Shown: one piece after another, positions 1 to 8,215 of the stretch
Position numbering within the stretch: position 1 is the first letter of the stretch
Layout of the letters: each line of letters opens with the position of its first letter
DNA from: Podochytrium sp. JEL0797
Lineage: Eukaryota; Chytridiomycota; Chytridiomycetes; Chytridiales; Chytriomycetaceae
Assembly: GCA_027596195.1 (NCBI GenBank)
Contig: JADGJG010000777.1
Span: 1-12,652 of the forward strand
DNA: 12,652 bases
Direction: 5' to 3'
Program-made: the position numbers and the translations under genes
The notes under the pieces: model-generated
What the model was told of the DNA's origin: nothing
Seen by the model: only the letters and a program-made list of their open reading frames with translations
Database searches by the model: none

Positions 1-186
1 CTTCGGGGGGCTTCACAGGGGGTGCGCACCCGTCCCCGCGTAGATCAAACGCCACGTGGTCCCCCGCAGCAAGCCTTTTGTAATGGCGGTTCCCATTGGC
101 GCATGCGTTCCCCCCCCCCCCCCCCCTCTCCACCACGTTGTCGTCGAAAAAAGATTGCCCTAATCATTTTTCCCCAAACAAAAAAG
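1..186 (+). other. Upstream flank of the methyltransferase gene, no confident exon; C17 homopolymer
   Basis: An open frame runs through this stretch, but its translation (proline- and arginine-rich around the C-run) does not resemble the SAM-binding half of an FtsJ methyltransferase, which should lie upstream of the exon at 187. It contains 17 consecutive C at 110-126, where sequencing or assembly errors are likely. A branch-site-like CCTAATC near 158 followed by the first AG at 185-186 suggests that the 3' end of an intron occupies the right part. I could not place the matching donor or the preceding exon. Confidence 0.4.
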
Positions 187-909
187 GATCTCTGTCGAAC
201 CGCCTTTTCAGTCGCCGAACGCGTCTTGAAACCGAATGGAAACTTTGTGTGTAAATTTATTCGCGGAGAAGACGATCAAGGTGAATTCCTTCTTCAAGAG
301 TTTTTCTTCCCAAACCACCCGGATCGAACTGAACCGAACTTGCTCTTTTTAGTTCTCGAAACACTCCTCAAATCTCGCTTCGCAAACGTGTATTTCGATA
401 AACCGATCGGTTCGAGAACGGGGTCAGCTGAAGCGTACCTGATTTGTCTCGAATACATTCCTGCCGTTGCACCCACGACCACTCTCGATTCCACTCTCTC
501 TGACTCGACCATTACTCCAACCTCATCCACTACCACTTCATTAAACAATTCCCCCGACGCAATCCCCCCTTCATCATCCCCCACCGAACCAACACCCCAC
601 CCCGGCCCCAAAATCAACCACCGCAGCAGCCGCCCCATGCCCCTTAACGAAATTGACACCCAACCTCGCCCAAGGCCACCCTCCATCCCGCACTGGCAAG
701 ACCTCGTGCCCGGCACACGTGTGAAAGTGTTGCTCGTGAGTGATTTGAAGGGAAAGCCGCCTGGAAGGGGGGTGAGTAATGCGGGGAGGGAGAAGATGGT
801 GGAAGGGGTTGTGGAGGTGTTGTTGAGTCGGGATTATCATCGCAGTGGGTGTAAAGTGAGGTTGGTGGATGGACGGGTCGGGAGGGTTTGTGAGGTTGTT
901 TCGAGTTGA
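187..909 (+). CDS. FtsJ/Mrm2-like rRNA 2'-O-methyltransferase C-terminal half fused to a YwbE-like domain (5' partial)
   Basis: Predicted exons are 187-280 and 353-909. The 72-nt intron at 281-352 (GTGAAT..TTTTTAG) keeps frame and has no stop, so it is easily read as protein; removing it restores FtsJ spacing. The visible 216 aa begin DLCRTAFSVAERVLKPNGNF, close to the Mrm2 (mitochondrial large-subunit rRNA Um methyltransferase) pattern. They keep the third and fourth catalytic residues of the K-D-K-E tetrad: Lys23 in FVCKF and Glu58 in KPIGSRTGSAEAY. The SAM-binding half lies upstream and is not seen. A Ser/Thr/Pro-rich linker (about 68-143) leads to residues 145-216, which match the YwbE/DUF2196 pattern: VKVLLVSD, GVVEVLLS, then H..G.KVRL.DGRVGRV. 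The YwbE part carries an extra loop of about 14 residues. The methyltransferase assignment is firm; the Mrm2 rather than Spb1/Trm7 subtype is inference, and the role of the YwbE part is unknown. It converges on makorin 108 bp away. Confidence 0.75.
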   Translation, partial: DLCRTAFSVAERVLKPNGNFVCKFIRGEDDQGEFLLQEFFFPNHPDRTEPNLLFLVLETLLKSRFANVYFDKPIGSRTGSAEAYLICLEYIPAVAPTTTLDSTLSDSTITPTSSTTTSLNNSPDAIPPSSSPTEPTPHPGPKINHRSSRPMPLNEIDTQPRPRPPSIPHWQDLVPGTRVKVLLVSDLKGKPPGRGVSNAGREKMVEGVVEVLLSRDYHRSGCKVRLVDGRVGRVCEVVSS

Positions 910-914
910 CGGAT

Positions 915-920
915 ATTAAA
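915..920 (+). terminator. Possible polyadenylation signal (ATTAAA) of the methyltransferase gene
   Basis: ATTAAA begins six bases after the TGA at 907-909, in the 108-bp gap between the convergent methyltransferase and makorin genes. The position suits a fungal positioning element, but the motif is short and could be chance. Confidence 0.3.
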
Positions 921-1017
921 CAAAGCGATGGATTTTTGTTTTGATATGGAACAAACTAAAAGGAGAAAAGAAAAAAGAACGCACGCATACACTCCTGAGG
1001 AAAAATATTCCCTTCCC

Positions 1018-2016
1018 TCAATCTACGGTTTCGTAATCATCCTCCGACACCCAATCATCCTCATACTCTTCCTCCTCATCCACCATACCCACTCCAGCGC
1101 TCTGCATCATCTGCCGAATCAAATCCGGGCTTCGCTGCTGAATCGACTCGAAAATCTCATAAATGTCATCCATGGTCGGGTTGCCCATGCGGGATCCAAC
1201 ACCCATTGTTCGCACATGACGCATGATTGATGCCATCATTGCTTGGACACCCATAACGGGGTCGTTGTTGTTGGGTTCACGGTTGCGGTTTCGACGTTTC
1301 GGTGTGGGACGCAGGACGCCCGCGACTCTGTTTCCGTCTGTATCGAAATGGCCGTAGAGACAGTCGTCGCCAAAGGGACATCGCTTTCGTGCGGGGTTTG
1401 TGCCGCGTTTGTAGTATCTGTGAGAATATGTTAGGTGATCACTCTGTGTGGAAAGGGAAGATGTATACCTGCACGTGACTTGTGCCATCTTGTCCTTGTA
1501 ATCCTTCAGGATGTCCTGCTTTTGGTCGTCATCCTCTGGAAAGACGTCACTCGGCACGACAATGGGGCACTTTGCACGACACATGGGACAGGCGTGGATG
1601 GCTTCACTGCTTGCCAGGGCGTCGTCCTTGTCGCTCTTGTTGCGCCACTTGCGCACGCACGAGATGCAGAAGACGTGGGAGCACTCGGGCAGCAGGCCGA
1701 ATGTGTCGGGGGACTCGTAGCAGATGGCGCAGGCGAGAGACTCGTTGGTTGGGAGAGAGGTATCCCTGGCCTCCTCTGAGACATCTCCTGTAGAGACCTC
1801 ATGCGAGAAGGCACAGGCGGCGCCCTTGCGGCACTTGTTTTGTGAAAAGAAGACACAGCGCGGTGCCTCGACTTCCTTAGACGTGTCATGCGAAAAGAGG
1901 CACGAGTCGCCCTTGGCGCACTTGCCCTGCGAAAAGAACCAGCACGCCTTGGTTGGCTTGGCTATCTTGGCGGAGGGCCCAGCGAGTGAGCTTGATGAGA
2001 GCATCCGCCGTTTCAT
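1018..2016 (-). CDS. Makorin-type RING/CCCH zinc finger E3 ubiquitin ligase
   Basis: Makorins are RING E3 ubiquitin ligases with CCCH fingers that usually bind RNA. Exons are 2016-1469 and 1417-1018 on the minus strand, giving 315 aa. The 51-nt intron at 1418-1468 (GTATAC..CTCACAG, branch CCTAAC) is a multiple of three with no stop. Two N-terminal CCCH fingers are visible (C25-X7-C33-X5-C39-X3-H43 and C54-X7-C62-X5-C68-X3-H72). They are followed by a complete C3HC4 RING (C96, C99, C112, H114, C117, C120, C143, C146) and a makorin-style C-terminal finger (C182-X13-C196-X5-C202-X3-H206). The tail is acidic. I use the ATG at 2016; an in-frame ATG at 2004 is also possible, and a longer frame starts at a TTG, which is unlikely in a fungus. 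It is shorter than vertebrate MKRN1 but has the same domain order. Confidence 0.88.
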   Translation of the reverse strand: MKRRMLSSSSLAGPSAKIAKPTKACWFFSQGKCAKGDSCLFSHDTSKEVEAPRCVFFSQNKCRKGAACAFSHEVSTGDVSEEARDTSLPTNESLACAICYESPDTFGLLPECSHVFCISCVRKWRNKSDKDDALASSEAIHACPMCRAKCPIVVPSDVFPEDDDQKQDILKDYKDKMAQVTCRYTSSLSTQSDHLTYSHRYYKRGTNPARKRCPFGDDCLYGHFDTDGNRVAGVLRPTPKRRNRNREPNNNDPVMGVQAMMASIMRHVRTMGVGSRMGNPTMDDIYEIFESIQQRSPDLIRQMMQSAGVGMVDEEEEYEDDWVSEDDYETVD

Positions 2017-2454
2017 GCACTTTTTCAGTTTCAAATTTGCACTCGAAAAAAAATGAGGCTTGGCGCTCCATCGACATTTCCTCTGTCGAAACCCCTCCTT
2101 CTTTTGGAGTGTTTTGCTTATCGCGTCAACCTAAAAACGTGATATTCTCCAAAGCGCGTTGATAAAAAACGGCAAAGCACAGCATTTTTTCCATCCGACT
2201 CGGATTCTTGAGTGTCTACAACCGCTGAATCCGTTAAAGGGTCCGGGTTTGACAGCATATTTGCGAGCGAATCCAAACTCGTCCGAAATGCCAACCTGAA
2301 ACCCCCCCACTCCCTTCCCTCCTGATTCGAATACAATAAATGGGATTTATCTCCACTACACATCACAGCAAAAAAAATAATCTCATGCCCCAACACCAAA
2401 ACAACGGAAAAAACAACAAAGAAAACATAGAGACACTCTCTCCCCTATCACACC
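2017..2454. other. Intergenic region between makorin and PDHA1 carrying mosaic repeat copies
   Basis: This 438-bp space lies between the makorin start and the PDHA1 stop, both genes reading leftward, so it must hold the makorin promoter and the PDHA1 3' UTR. Beyond that it carries the inverted mosaic repeat at 2139-2291, listed separately. The minus strand is open for 93 codons (2399-2118), but only the repeat part resembles anything else in the window. I found no convincing separate gene. Confidence 0.5.
2139..2291 (-). repeat. Inverted mosaic copy: BTB-gene 5' end joined to PDHA1-upstream sequence
   Basis: Read on the minus strand, block A' (2258-2195) matches the first 64 bases of the BTB coding region at 4362-4425 at roughly 80% identity by eye. 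It translates as MLSNPDPLTDSAVVDTQESE against MLSNLDTLADSAVVDKQESE. An ATTTCGGACGA match upstream extends the similarity to about 2291 (4309-4319 in the other copy). Block B' (2196-2139) follows directly and matches 4057-4122, immediately upstream of PDHA1; about 31 of 33 core bases agree. The A'/B' joint sits in a small palindrome, ATCCGA-C-TCGGAT (2193-2205). The blocks are adjacent here but about 240 bp apart, and in the other order, at 4057-4425. It may be a pseudogene fragment of a BTB-family gene or a rearrangement product. Confidence 0.7.
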
Positions 2455-4050
2455 TCAATTGGCATAAAATGGCTCACACCCACGCACCTCAGCCGGGTTA
2501 TAACTCCCAGGCGCATAAATATCCTCATTCAAAACACTCAATCTCGGCTCAGGACTCTGCTTCGCCTCCTCAACAGCCTTATCCATCTCAACCCTCGCAC
2601 TCTTATCCAAAGCCTTCAACTCCTCCTCAGTAGCAATGCCCGCCTCCAAAATCCGGTTCTTCATCCCGTTAATACAATCGCGAGTCGAACGCATGTTTTG
2701 AATCTCTTCACGAGTACGGTACGTGGTTCCGGGGTCGGACATGGAGTGCCCTCCGTATCTGTACGTCACGTATTCCATCACGAGGGGACCGTGTGCGATC
2801 GTGTAGTCGCGCGCGATGCGGCAGGCTTCGCGGACGGCGAGGACGTCCATGCCGTTGACTTTGATGCCGGGGATGTAGTCTCCGCGGGTGAAGTACTGGT
2901 TGATGTGGGGGGTGAAATGGCATTAGTAAGGCGGTTTGGGTGAGGTGGAAGGAGGGAAAGAGGATCGGAAGAAGGGGAGGTCGAATCGTATGAGATGGGT
3001 AAATGCAGTAGTGAGAACGACAAGGCAAGGATCTTTGGAGGCTGAAGACAAGCAGAGCGAATCGGGACAGCCGGGAAAATCTCGTTCCGAAGCCGAGGAA
3101 AAAAATTGATCAAGCTCCCCCAACGATAGGAAGAAATTTTTCCGGCCATCCATATCGCTGAACACGCACAACAGTCCGATACGGGGAACGCAATAAAACT
3201 CGCTCGATCAAACATCTCACCTTGGTAGACGCAGCAGCTCTGTTGGCAGCAGTTCCCATTCCATACAAGTTGTTTTCACATCCAAACACAACCGGCAAGT
3301 TCCACAACTTGGCCATATTATAAGCCTCGAACACCTGCCCCTGGTTCGCGGCACCGTCTCCATAAAGCGCAAAGCACGTCGCCTTGATACCTCTGTACTT
3401 GTGCGCCAACGCAACCCCAGCCCCAAGCGGAACCTGGGCCCCAACAATCCCGTTTCCTCCGTAAAACTCGGGCCCGAAAATGTGCATGGACCCGCCCTTG
3501 CCCTTCGAGGACCCGGCATCGCGTCCCATCAACTCGGCAATGATGGACGTGGCTGGGACACCGCGGCCAAGCGCGAAGCCGTGGCAACGGTAGGCCGTGA
3601 TGATCGAGTCCTGGTGCGTGATGGCGGCTTCCATGCCGGCAGCGATGGCTTCCTGGCCGGTGGACAGGTGGCAGAAACCGCGGATGAGCTTGCTCTTGTA
3701 AAGCTGTGAGAGTAAAAAGGGGGAGATGAGCGATAAGAAGGGAAGCGAAAAAGCGAAAACGGGACCTGGTCCGAGGCGGTCTCGAGACGACGGATGCGCT
3801 GCATCTGCAGGTAGAGATCGAGCAGTTCGGCCTTGGTGGAGGGGGTCGAGGCGGCGGGGAGGGCTTCGAAGTTGTGGGTTTCAAAGTCCTCGGGCGCGAA
3901 CGCGAAGGACCAGGTCTTGTCGCCGGCCGCGTTGGTGCCGACAGTTACGGCAGAGGAAGCCTTGGTTGTTGAGGAGAACGAGAAGAGGCTGCGGCGCGCG
4001 AGGCTGCTGGCCCCAATGGGGGAGGAAGCGAGGCGGCGGATAGCGATCAT
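2455..4050 (-). CDS. PDHA1: Pyruvate dehydrogenase E1 component subunit alpha, mitochondrial
   Basis: The alpha chain of the E1 heterotetramer of the mitochondrial pyruvate dehydrogenase complex performs thiamine-diphosphate-dependent decarboxylation of pyruvate. Exons on the minus strand are 4050-3766, 3703-3221 and 2895-2455, with introns of 62 nt (3704-3765) and 325 nt (2896-3220, branch TTACTAATG). The spliced product is 402 aa, within the family range. Residues 1-27 form an Arg/Ser-rich mitochondrial presequence ([13 protein letters not shown]..). The family core is complete: [28 protein letters not shown], the GGSMH and [17 protein letters not shown] stretches, and the thiamine-diphosphate motif from GDG210-212 to NN239-240. 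His306 and Ser307 in [12 protein letters not shown] correspond to the active-site His and phosphorylation site 1; the Gly-Gly before His is the yeast-type variant of the animal YRYHGHS. The tail ends [10 protein letters not shown]. It is divergent from the BTB gene. Confidence 0.95.
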
Positions 4051-4361
4051 TTTTTTGGATGGAAAAAATGGGCTGTGCTTTGCCGTTTTTCGGGATGAAC
4101 TCGACGCGTATCGAGAATGTCGTTCCCATTCGCAACACAGATCAAGTTGGTGTTATCGAAGGGGTGCATGTCCTTGTGGCATGAGTTGCTAGAATATTGG
4201 GTATTCTGTCGAAGGAAACTCTTGATATTTTTTTAACGAATGGCGAGATCGGTGAATTGTTTGAGGAATTGAAGTGGACCAGGAGACGAGTGGCTGAGAA
4301 AGTGAAGGATTTCGGACGAATTGGAAATTGAAAGTGAATTCTCGCCCCGGCCCCTCCAAAA
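4051..4361. promoter_or_regulatory. Shared divergent promoter region of PDHA1 and the BTB gene
   Basis: These 311 bp separate the divergent start codons of PDHA1 (4050, leftward) and the BTB gene (4362, rightward), so both promoters and 5' UTRs must be here. No clear TATA box is seen. The first 70 bp next to PDHA1 (4057-4122) are the second copy of repeat block B, so the likely PDHA1 5' leader is repeated in inverted orientation upstream of makorin. Regulatory function is inferred from gene layout only. Confidence 0.5.
4057..4122 (+). repeat. Repeat block B, right-hand copy
   Basis: This block begins seven bases upstream of the PDHA1 start codon. It is an inverted copy of 2139-2196: a near-identical core of about 33 bases (GGATGGAAAAAATG, then CTGTGCTTTGCCG and a T-run), followed by weaker similarity around ACGCG and GAGAAT. 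With the left copy it forms an inverted repeat about 1.9 kb apart that encloses PDHA1. Confidence 0.65.
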
Positions 4362-6052
4362 ATGCTCTCGAACCTGGACACTCTGGCAGATTCAGCGGTT
4401 GTAGACAAACAAGAATCCGAATCCGAGCCCCGGATTGCACTGATTGTTTCCGCGGTCGGCTCTGGCACGGATCGTGTCTCGATTCCGCCAGTGTCTGTAT
4501 TGCGATCACGGTTGATCCAGGTTCCTTATTTTGCGGCATTGGAGCGCTTTGAAGGGTTCAAAGACGAAGTGGTTGACTTGAGGAGGTGTGTGTGTGATTG
4601 GGACTGATGTGCGACAACTCAACTTGATTCAAGATTCACTCCCCTCACGACTGAATTCGAAACCACTTCACTCGAAACGGAAACATGGGCGGTTGTTGCT
4701 GAATTGATCCGTCTCTCGATTGAGGGGATGACGGGGAAGGTTGCGGCGGAAATGCTCGTGCGGGGAAGAGTGTGGGTCAAGAAGGTGTCTGTTCCGGTCA
4801 AGCGGAAAGTCACGGGTATCGCTGTTTCTGCAAGATTGTCTCCGCCTTCTTCTGTTGGTGGAGCGTCGCGGAAGGGGGTTGATTCGGGTCGAAGGAAACC
4901 CGTCGTTGCTGCGAAACGAGATTCTGCACTTGCCGGAACTCCTTCCAAGCCCCGCGAGCTCGATTCTCACGAAGATCCAGACTTTTTGGTTCTCTGGCAA
5001 CTCTTGTTTTCGATTGGTGATTACCTCGCGCTGGATTCCTTGAAGGAAGTATTAGTTGCGACTTTACGCGACTTGGCGCATGGAGTGAAGTGTGGGTGTG
5101 TGCAGCAGTGTGTGGGCGGGCCTGGGGTCGTGTTGAGGTTTGCGATTCTTACGGGTGGGGTGTTGGGGGTGGAGGAGTTTGTGGGGGAGTGTGTTGGTGT
5201 GATGGTTTGGTCCCCCCTTGTTCCTGTTTTCTTGCGACATATCTGGCTCACAACTGCTTGTAGGCAAAGTCGTGGGATAAGGTGTATTCGCATTCCTTGT
5301 TTCCCAAACTGCCGATAGTCGTGCATGTACAGATTGCACAACGTGTTGTGGATTCTGTACAGATTGATTCCATCTTGGCCACTTTGTGGGGCCTGTTGCA
5401 CCTCCAATCGCGGGTCGCGATGCGGCCGAATGCGAATCTTGCGGCTCTTTTGGATCAGGTGGAAGCGCGTGTCGATCGCGTGTTGTGTATTGGGAGGGGG
5501 GTGTCTCCCGTCGCGAAGCGGGGAGGAACCGGGAAATCAAACGAGGGGGGTAAGGCGTCTGAGATGTTGATGGCGGTGTGGGATTCAGATGGAGTGTTGA
5601 AGGAATGGGTTCGACGGGAGATTCGGGCGTCCGTGTCGGTTGGCGTGTTGGTGGATGGAGTTGCGGGGTTGAGTGTGTCTCCTTCGAGACTGCCTGAGAA
5701 GAGACGCGTTCAGGTTGTGGAGACGTTGACGCCGGCGGTGGAGGAGCTTGTGCGGCGGTTTTTGGGGACTTTGGAGGGGGGAAATGTGGTTGCGTTTTTG
5801 AGGGTGTTTGAGCGGATTCTTGGGGACATTGGGGAGGGGGACAAGGTAGCGGGTGAGGGTGTGGTTGTGTGGAGGGGGGGTGGGTCGAGTGTTGGGTATC
5901 GCGTGTTTAAGAGTGGGTATCGCGCGTGTGCCGCGTTTGCGGGCAAGAGGTGGATGAATGTTGGCATCACGCGGGGGAGTGTTTCGACTGCCACGGCGCA
6001 GTTGCTGTGTGAAGCGGCTGGTGTTTCGATGAAGGAGTTGTTTTGTGAATAG
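4362..6052 (+). CDS. BTB/POZ-domain-like protein of unknown function
   Basis: Predicted exons are 4362-4585, 4634-5204 and 5264-6052, coding for 527 aa. The introns are 48 nt (GTGTGT..TTCAAG) and 59 nt (GTTTGG..CTTGTAG); an equally in-frame donor for the second lies at 5199. Residues 25-75 resemble the start of a BTB domain (VSVLRSRLIQVPYFAALERF, as in vvLaarSpyFaalf). Residues 189-228 (FLVLWQLLFSIGDYLALDSL followed by KEVLVATLRDLA..C) resemble its C-terminal helices, with a long basic Ser/Pro-rich insert between them (about 115-185). The rest is alpha-helical-looking and Val/Gly-rich with no family I recognise. BTB proteins often act as Cullin-3 adaptors or tetramerise, but no Kelch, MATH or zinc-finger partner domain is visible. 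HIBCH follows only 38 bp downstream in the same direction. The first 64 coding bases are duplicated at 2195-2258. Confidence 0.6.
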
Positions 6053-6090
6053 CCATCCCGGCGGGGTTTGCAAAGATCAAATATTTTTTA

Positions 6091-8128
6091 ATGCACAAAC
6101 TGGTTCGCGGCGTGTCTTTGACAGCACAAAAACGCGCCCCGCACACACTGGCAGCACTTCGGGTCGAGGCATCACTGGTCGGTGAGAGCGAGGCGATCGC
6201 GGTTCGCGAGGACTCTGCGCTGCGCCTCATGCTGCTGAACCGCCCTTCTGCCCTCAACGCAATCAACACAAACATGCTGAACCTGATGACCCCGCAGCTG
6301 AAGGTGGGATGTCTCTAGTGCTCTAGTCCTTGACTACTCTCTACGAGTAGGAGGAGATGTGTTCTAAACACTTGGCTTATCTTCGCCAGGTCTGGGACGA
6401 GGCAGACTCCACAAACGTCATTCTCCTAACGGCCGTCGAGGGCTGCCGCAGCTTCTGTGCCGGGGGCGATGTGAAGGGTGAGCCGTTCGCGGTGCAACTA
6501 CCTAGCTAACCTGCTCGATGCCCCAGCAATGCTTCGCGCCAAGTCGCAGGCCCCCGCCGATCTCGCCCATGCCATGAAGTTTATCGAGTCTGAATACCGC
6601 CTGAACCATCTCGTGGGCACCCTGAAAAAGCCCTACATAAGTCTAATGAACGGAATCGCGAGTACGTCCTTCCTCCGCCTTCCCACCCTCGTCTACGTCT
6701 GACAACTTTCGTATTTGATTCAGTGGGTGGCGGTATTGGCATCTCTGTCCATGCTCCGTTTAGAATCGCAACCGAAAATACCCTCTTTTCAATGCCGGAA
6801 ACTTCCATCGGGTTGTTCCCCGATGTTGGCGGCAGTTTCTTTTTACCTCGCTTGGATGGCGAGTTGGGAACATACCTTGGCTTGACGTGTCATCGGTTGC
6901 AGGGTGTTGAAGTCTTGTGAGTGCATTTCATCGCGTTGGGCTGCGATTCTGGCGCGCGCAGGTTGAAATCAATAACCCCCCTCTTCACCCAGCTTATCGG
7001 GAATCGCATCACACTATATGCCTGCGAAACGAATTCCATCCCTTCTGCAAGCACTGGCTGCGATCGAAACGGATGAACTCGTTGAAATCAACCGACTGTT
7101 GGAAAAGTATTCCGAACCGCTCAATCAAGATGTGTGGCGGCACTGGTCGCTTGGGGGCGAAGTCGCGAATGCCATTAATCGAACCTTCAAATTCGACACT
7201 GTCGAGGAGATTGTGGAGGCGCTGCATAAGGAGGTGCGTGGAATTATTATTTTTGTGCCGCGATCGGTTTGGTAAACGCGTGTGTTTTTTCGTTATTTAG
7301 AATTCGGATTGGGCCAAGAAAACGCTGGCGGAGCTGGAGGCCGTTTCTCCTATGAGCTTGAAAGCGACACTTCGGCAATTACGAAACGGAAGGAAGATGG
7401 ACTTTGCGAGCTGTTTCCGAATGGAATATCGAATGGTTCAAGGGTTTTTGGTGAGTCGAATGACTGTCTCCTGTTGCTGCGCAATCTTCCAATCGCGTTA
7501 TCAACTCATTTTGGACAAAATAACCAACCCAAAAAACAACAGCAAACTCCCGACTTTTTCGAAGGCGTCACTGCGCGTCTCACAGAAAAACGACCACCGC
7601 GATTCTCTCCCTCCTTTTCCGCCCTCTCATCCATCACCCCGGAAGAAATCGAATCGCGCTTCTTCACCCCGTTCCCCACTGTACAAACAACCCGCGCCAT
7701 CAACAGCTCGCTTCCAAAACAGAACCTCGAATTCCTGAAGGACCTGACATACTTTGAATACCCGCACCGTACGTTGTCGGGGTTGCCGACGGATTGGGAT
7801 GTGGAGAATGTGATTGCGGGGAGACATCGGCGAGGACAGCAGATGATGGGGTTGACCAAGAATCAGGATGTTGTGAATGCGTGAGTTTTTTATGGGTGGT
7901 TTTTTTGGATCTGTCGCTGATTCTACTTTTAATTTTTTCCCCCTTGCGCCGGACAATGTTTCCAGGTTTTTGGCAAAGTGGGGTGCATATGATGCCACTG
8001 TGATGGGTCCTGATCCGCAGCGGCTTCCGCGGACTGCAACCATTGATAACGGAAGTGGGAAAGGGAAAAAGGGTCTCAAGGAAAAGATTACGAGTATTCT
8101 CGAGAGACGGACGCCTGCATTGACGTAA
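6091..8128 (+). CDS. 3-hydroxyisobutyryl-CoA hydrolase, mitochondrial (HIBCH/Ehd3; possible mitoribosomal mS47)
   Basis: This hydrolase releases 3-hydroxyisobutyrate from its CoA ester in mitochondrial valine catabolism; in several eukaryotes the same family is mitoribosomal protein mS47. Eight exons splice into 506 aa: 6091-6303, 6390-6477, 6527-6661, 6724-6916, 6993-7233, 7301-7450, 7543-7880 and 7966-8128. Introns are 49-92 nt, all GT..AG, and every junction restores family sequence, for example [23 protein letters not shown] and [16 protein letters not shown]. Residues 1-27 look like a presequence. The crotonase fold shows [11 protein letters not shown], the oxyanion-hole segments FCAGGD (93-98) and MGGG (146-149), and [13 protein letters not shown] with the catalytic pair Glu171 and Asp179. 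Length matches yeast Ehd3 (about 500 aa). The C-terminal extension ([15 protein letters not shown].. to a basic end) is of the kind found in fungal members and absent from the human enzyme. A possible ribosomal role is inferred from the family. Confidence 0.93.
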
Positions 8129-8138
8129 AACCCGCGTG

Positions 8139-8144
8139 AATAAA
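8139..8144 (+). terminator. Polyadenylation signal of the HIBCH gene
   Basis: AATAAA lies 11 bases after the TAA stop at 8126-8128, followed by AT-rich sequence. It is the clearest poly(A) signal in the window. Confidence 0.5.
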
Positions 8145-8215
8145 TGAAATTGTATTTTTGAAAAGGCGAATAAGCCAAAAAGAATATTTTCAATATATCT
8201 ACGAAGTGCACAGAA

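Noticed and set aside
3833..4192. 119-codon plus-strand frame over the PDHA1 start
   Set aside because: Antisense to PDHA1 exon 1 and its leader; GC-rich antisense frames stay open by chance.
5064..5540. 158-codon minus-strand frame inside the BTB gene
   Set aside because: Antisense shadow with His/Pro/Thr-biased composition; the plus-strand exons fit a BTB-like pattern and phase-matched introns.
6304..7965. Several small separate genes instead of one HIBCH gene
   Set aside because: Each fragment matches consecutive parts of one HIBCH protein, and GT..AG introns join them in phase to 506 aa.
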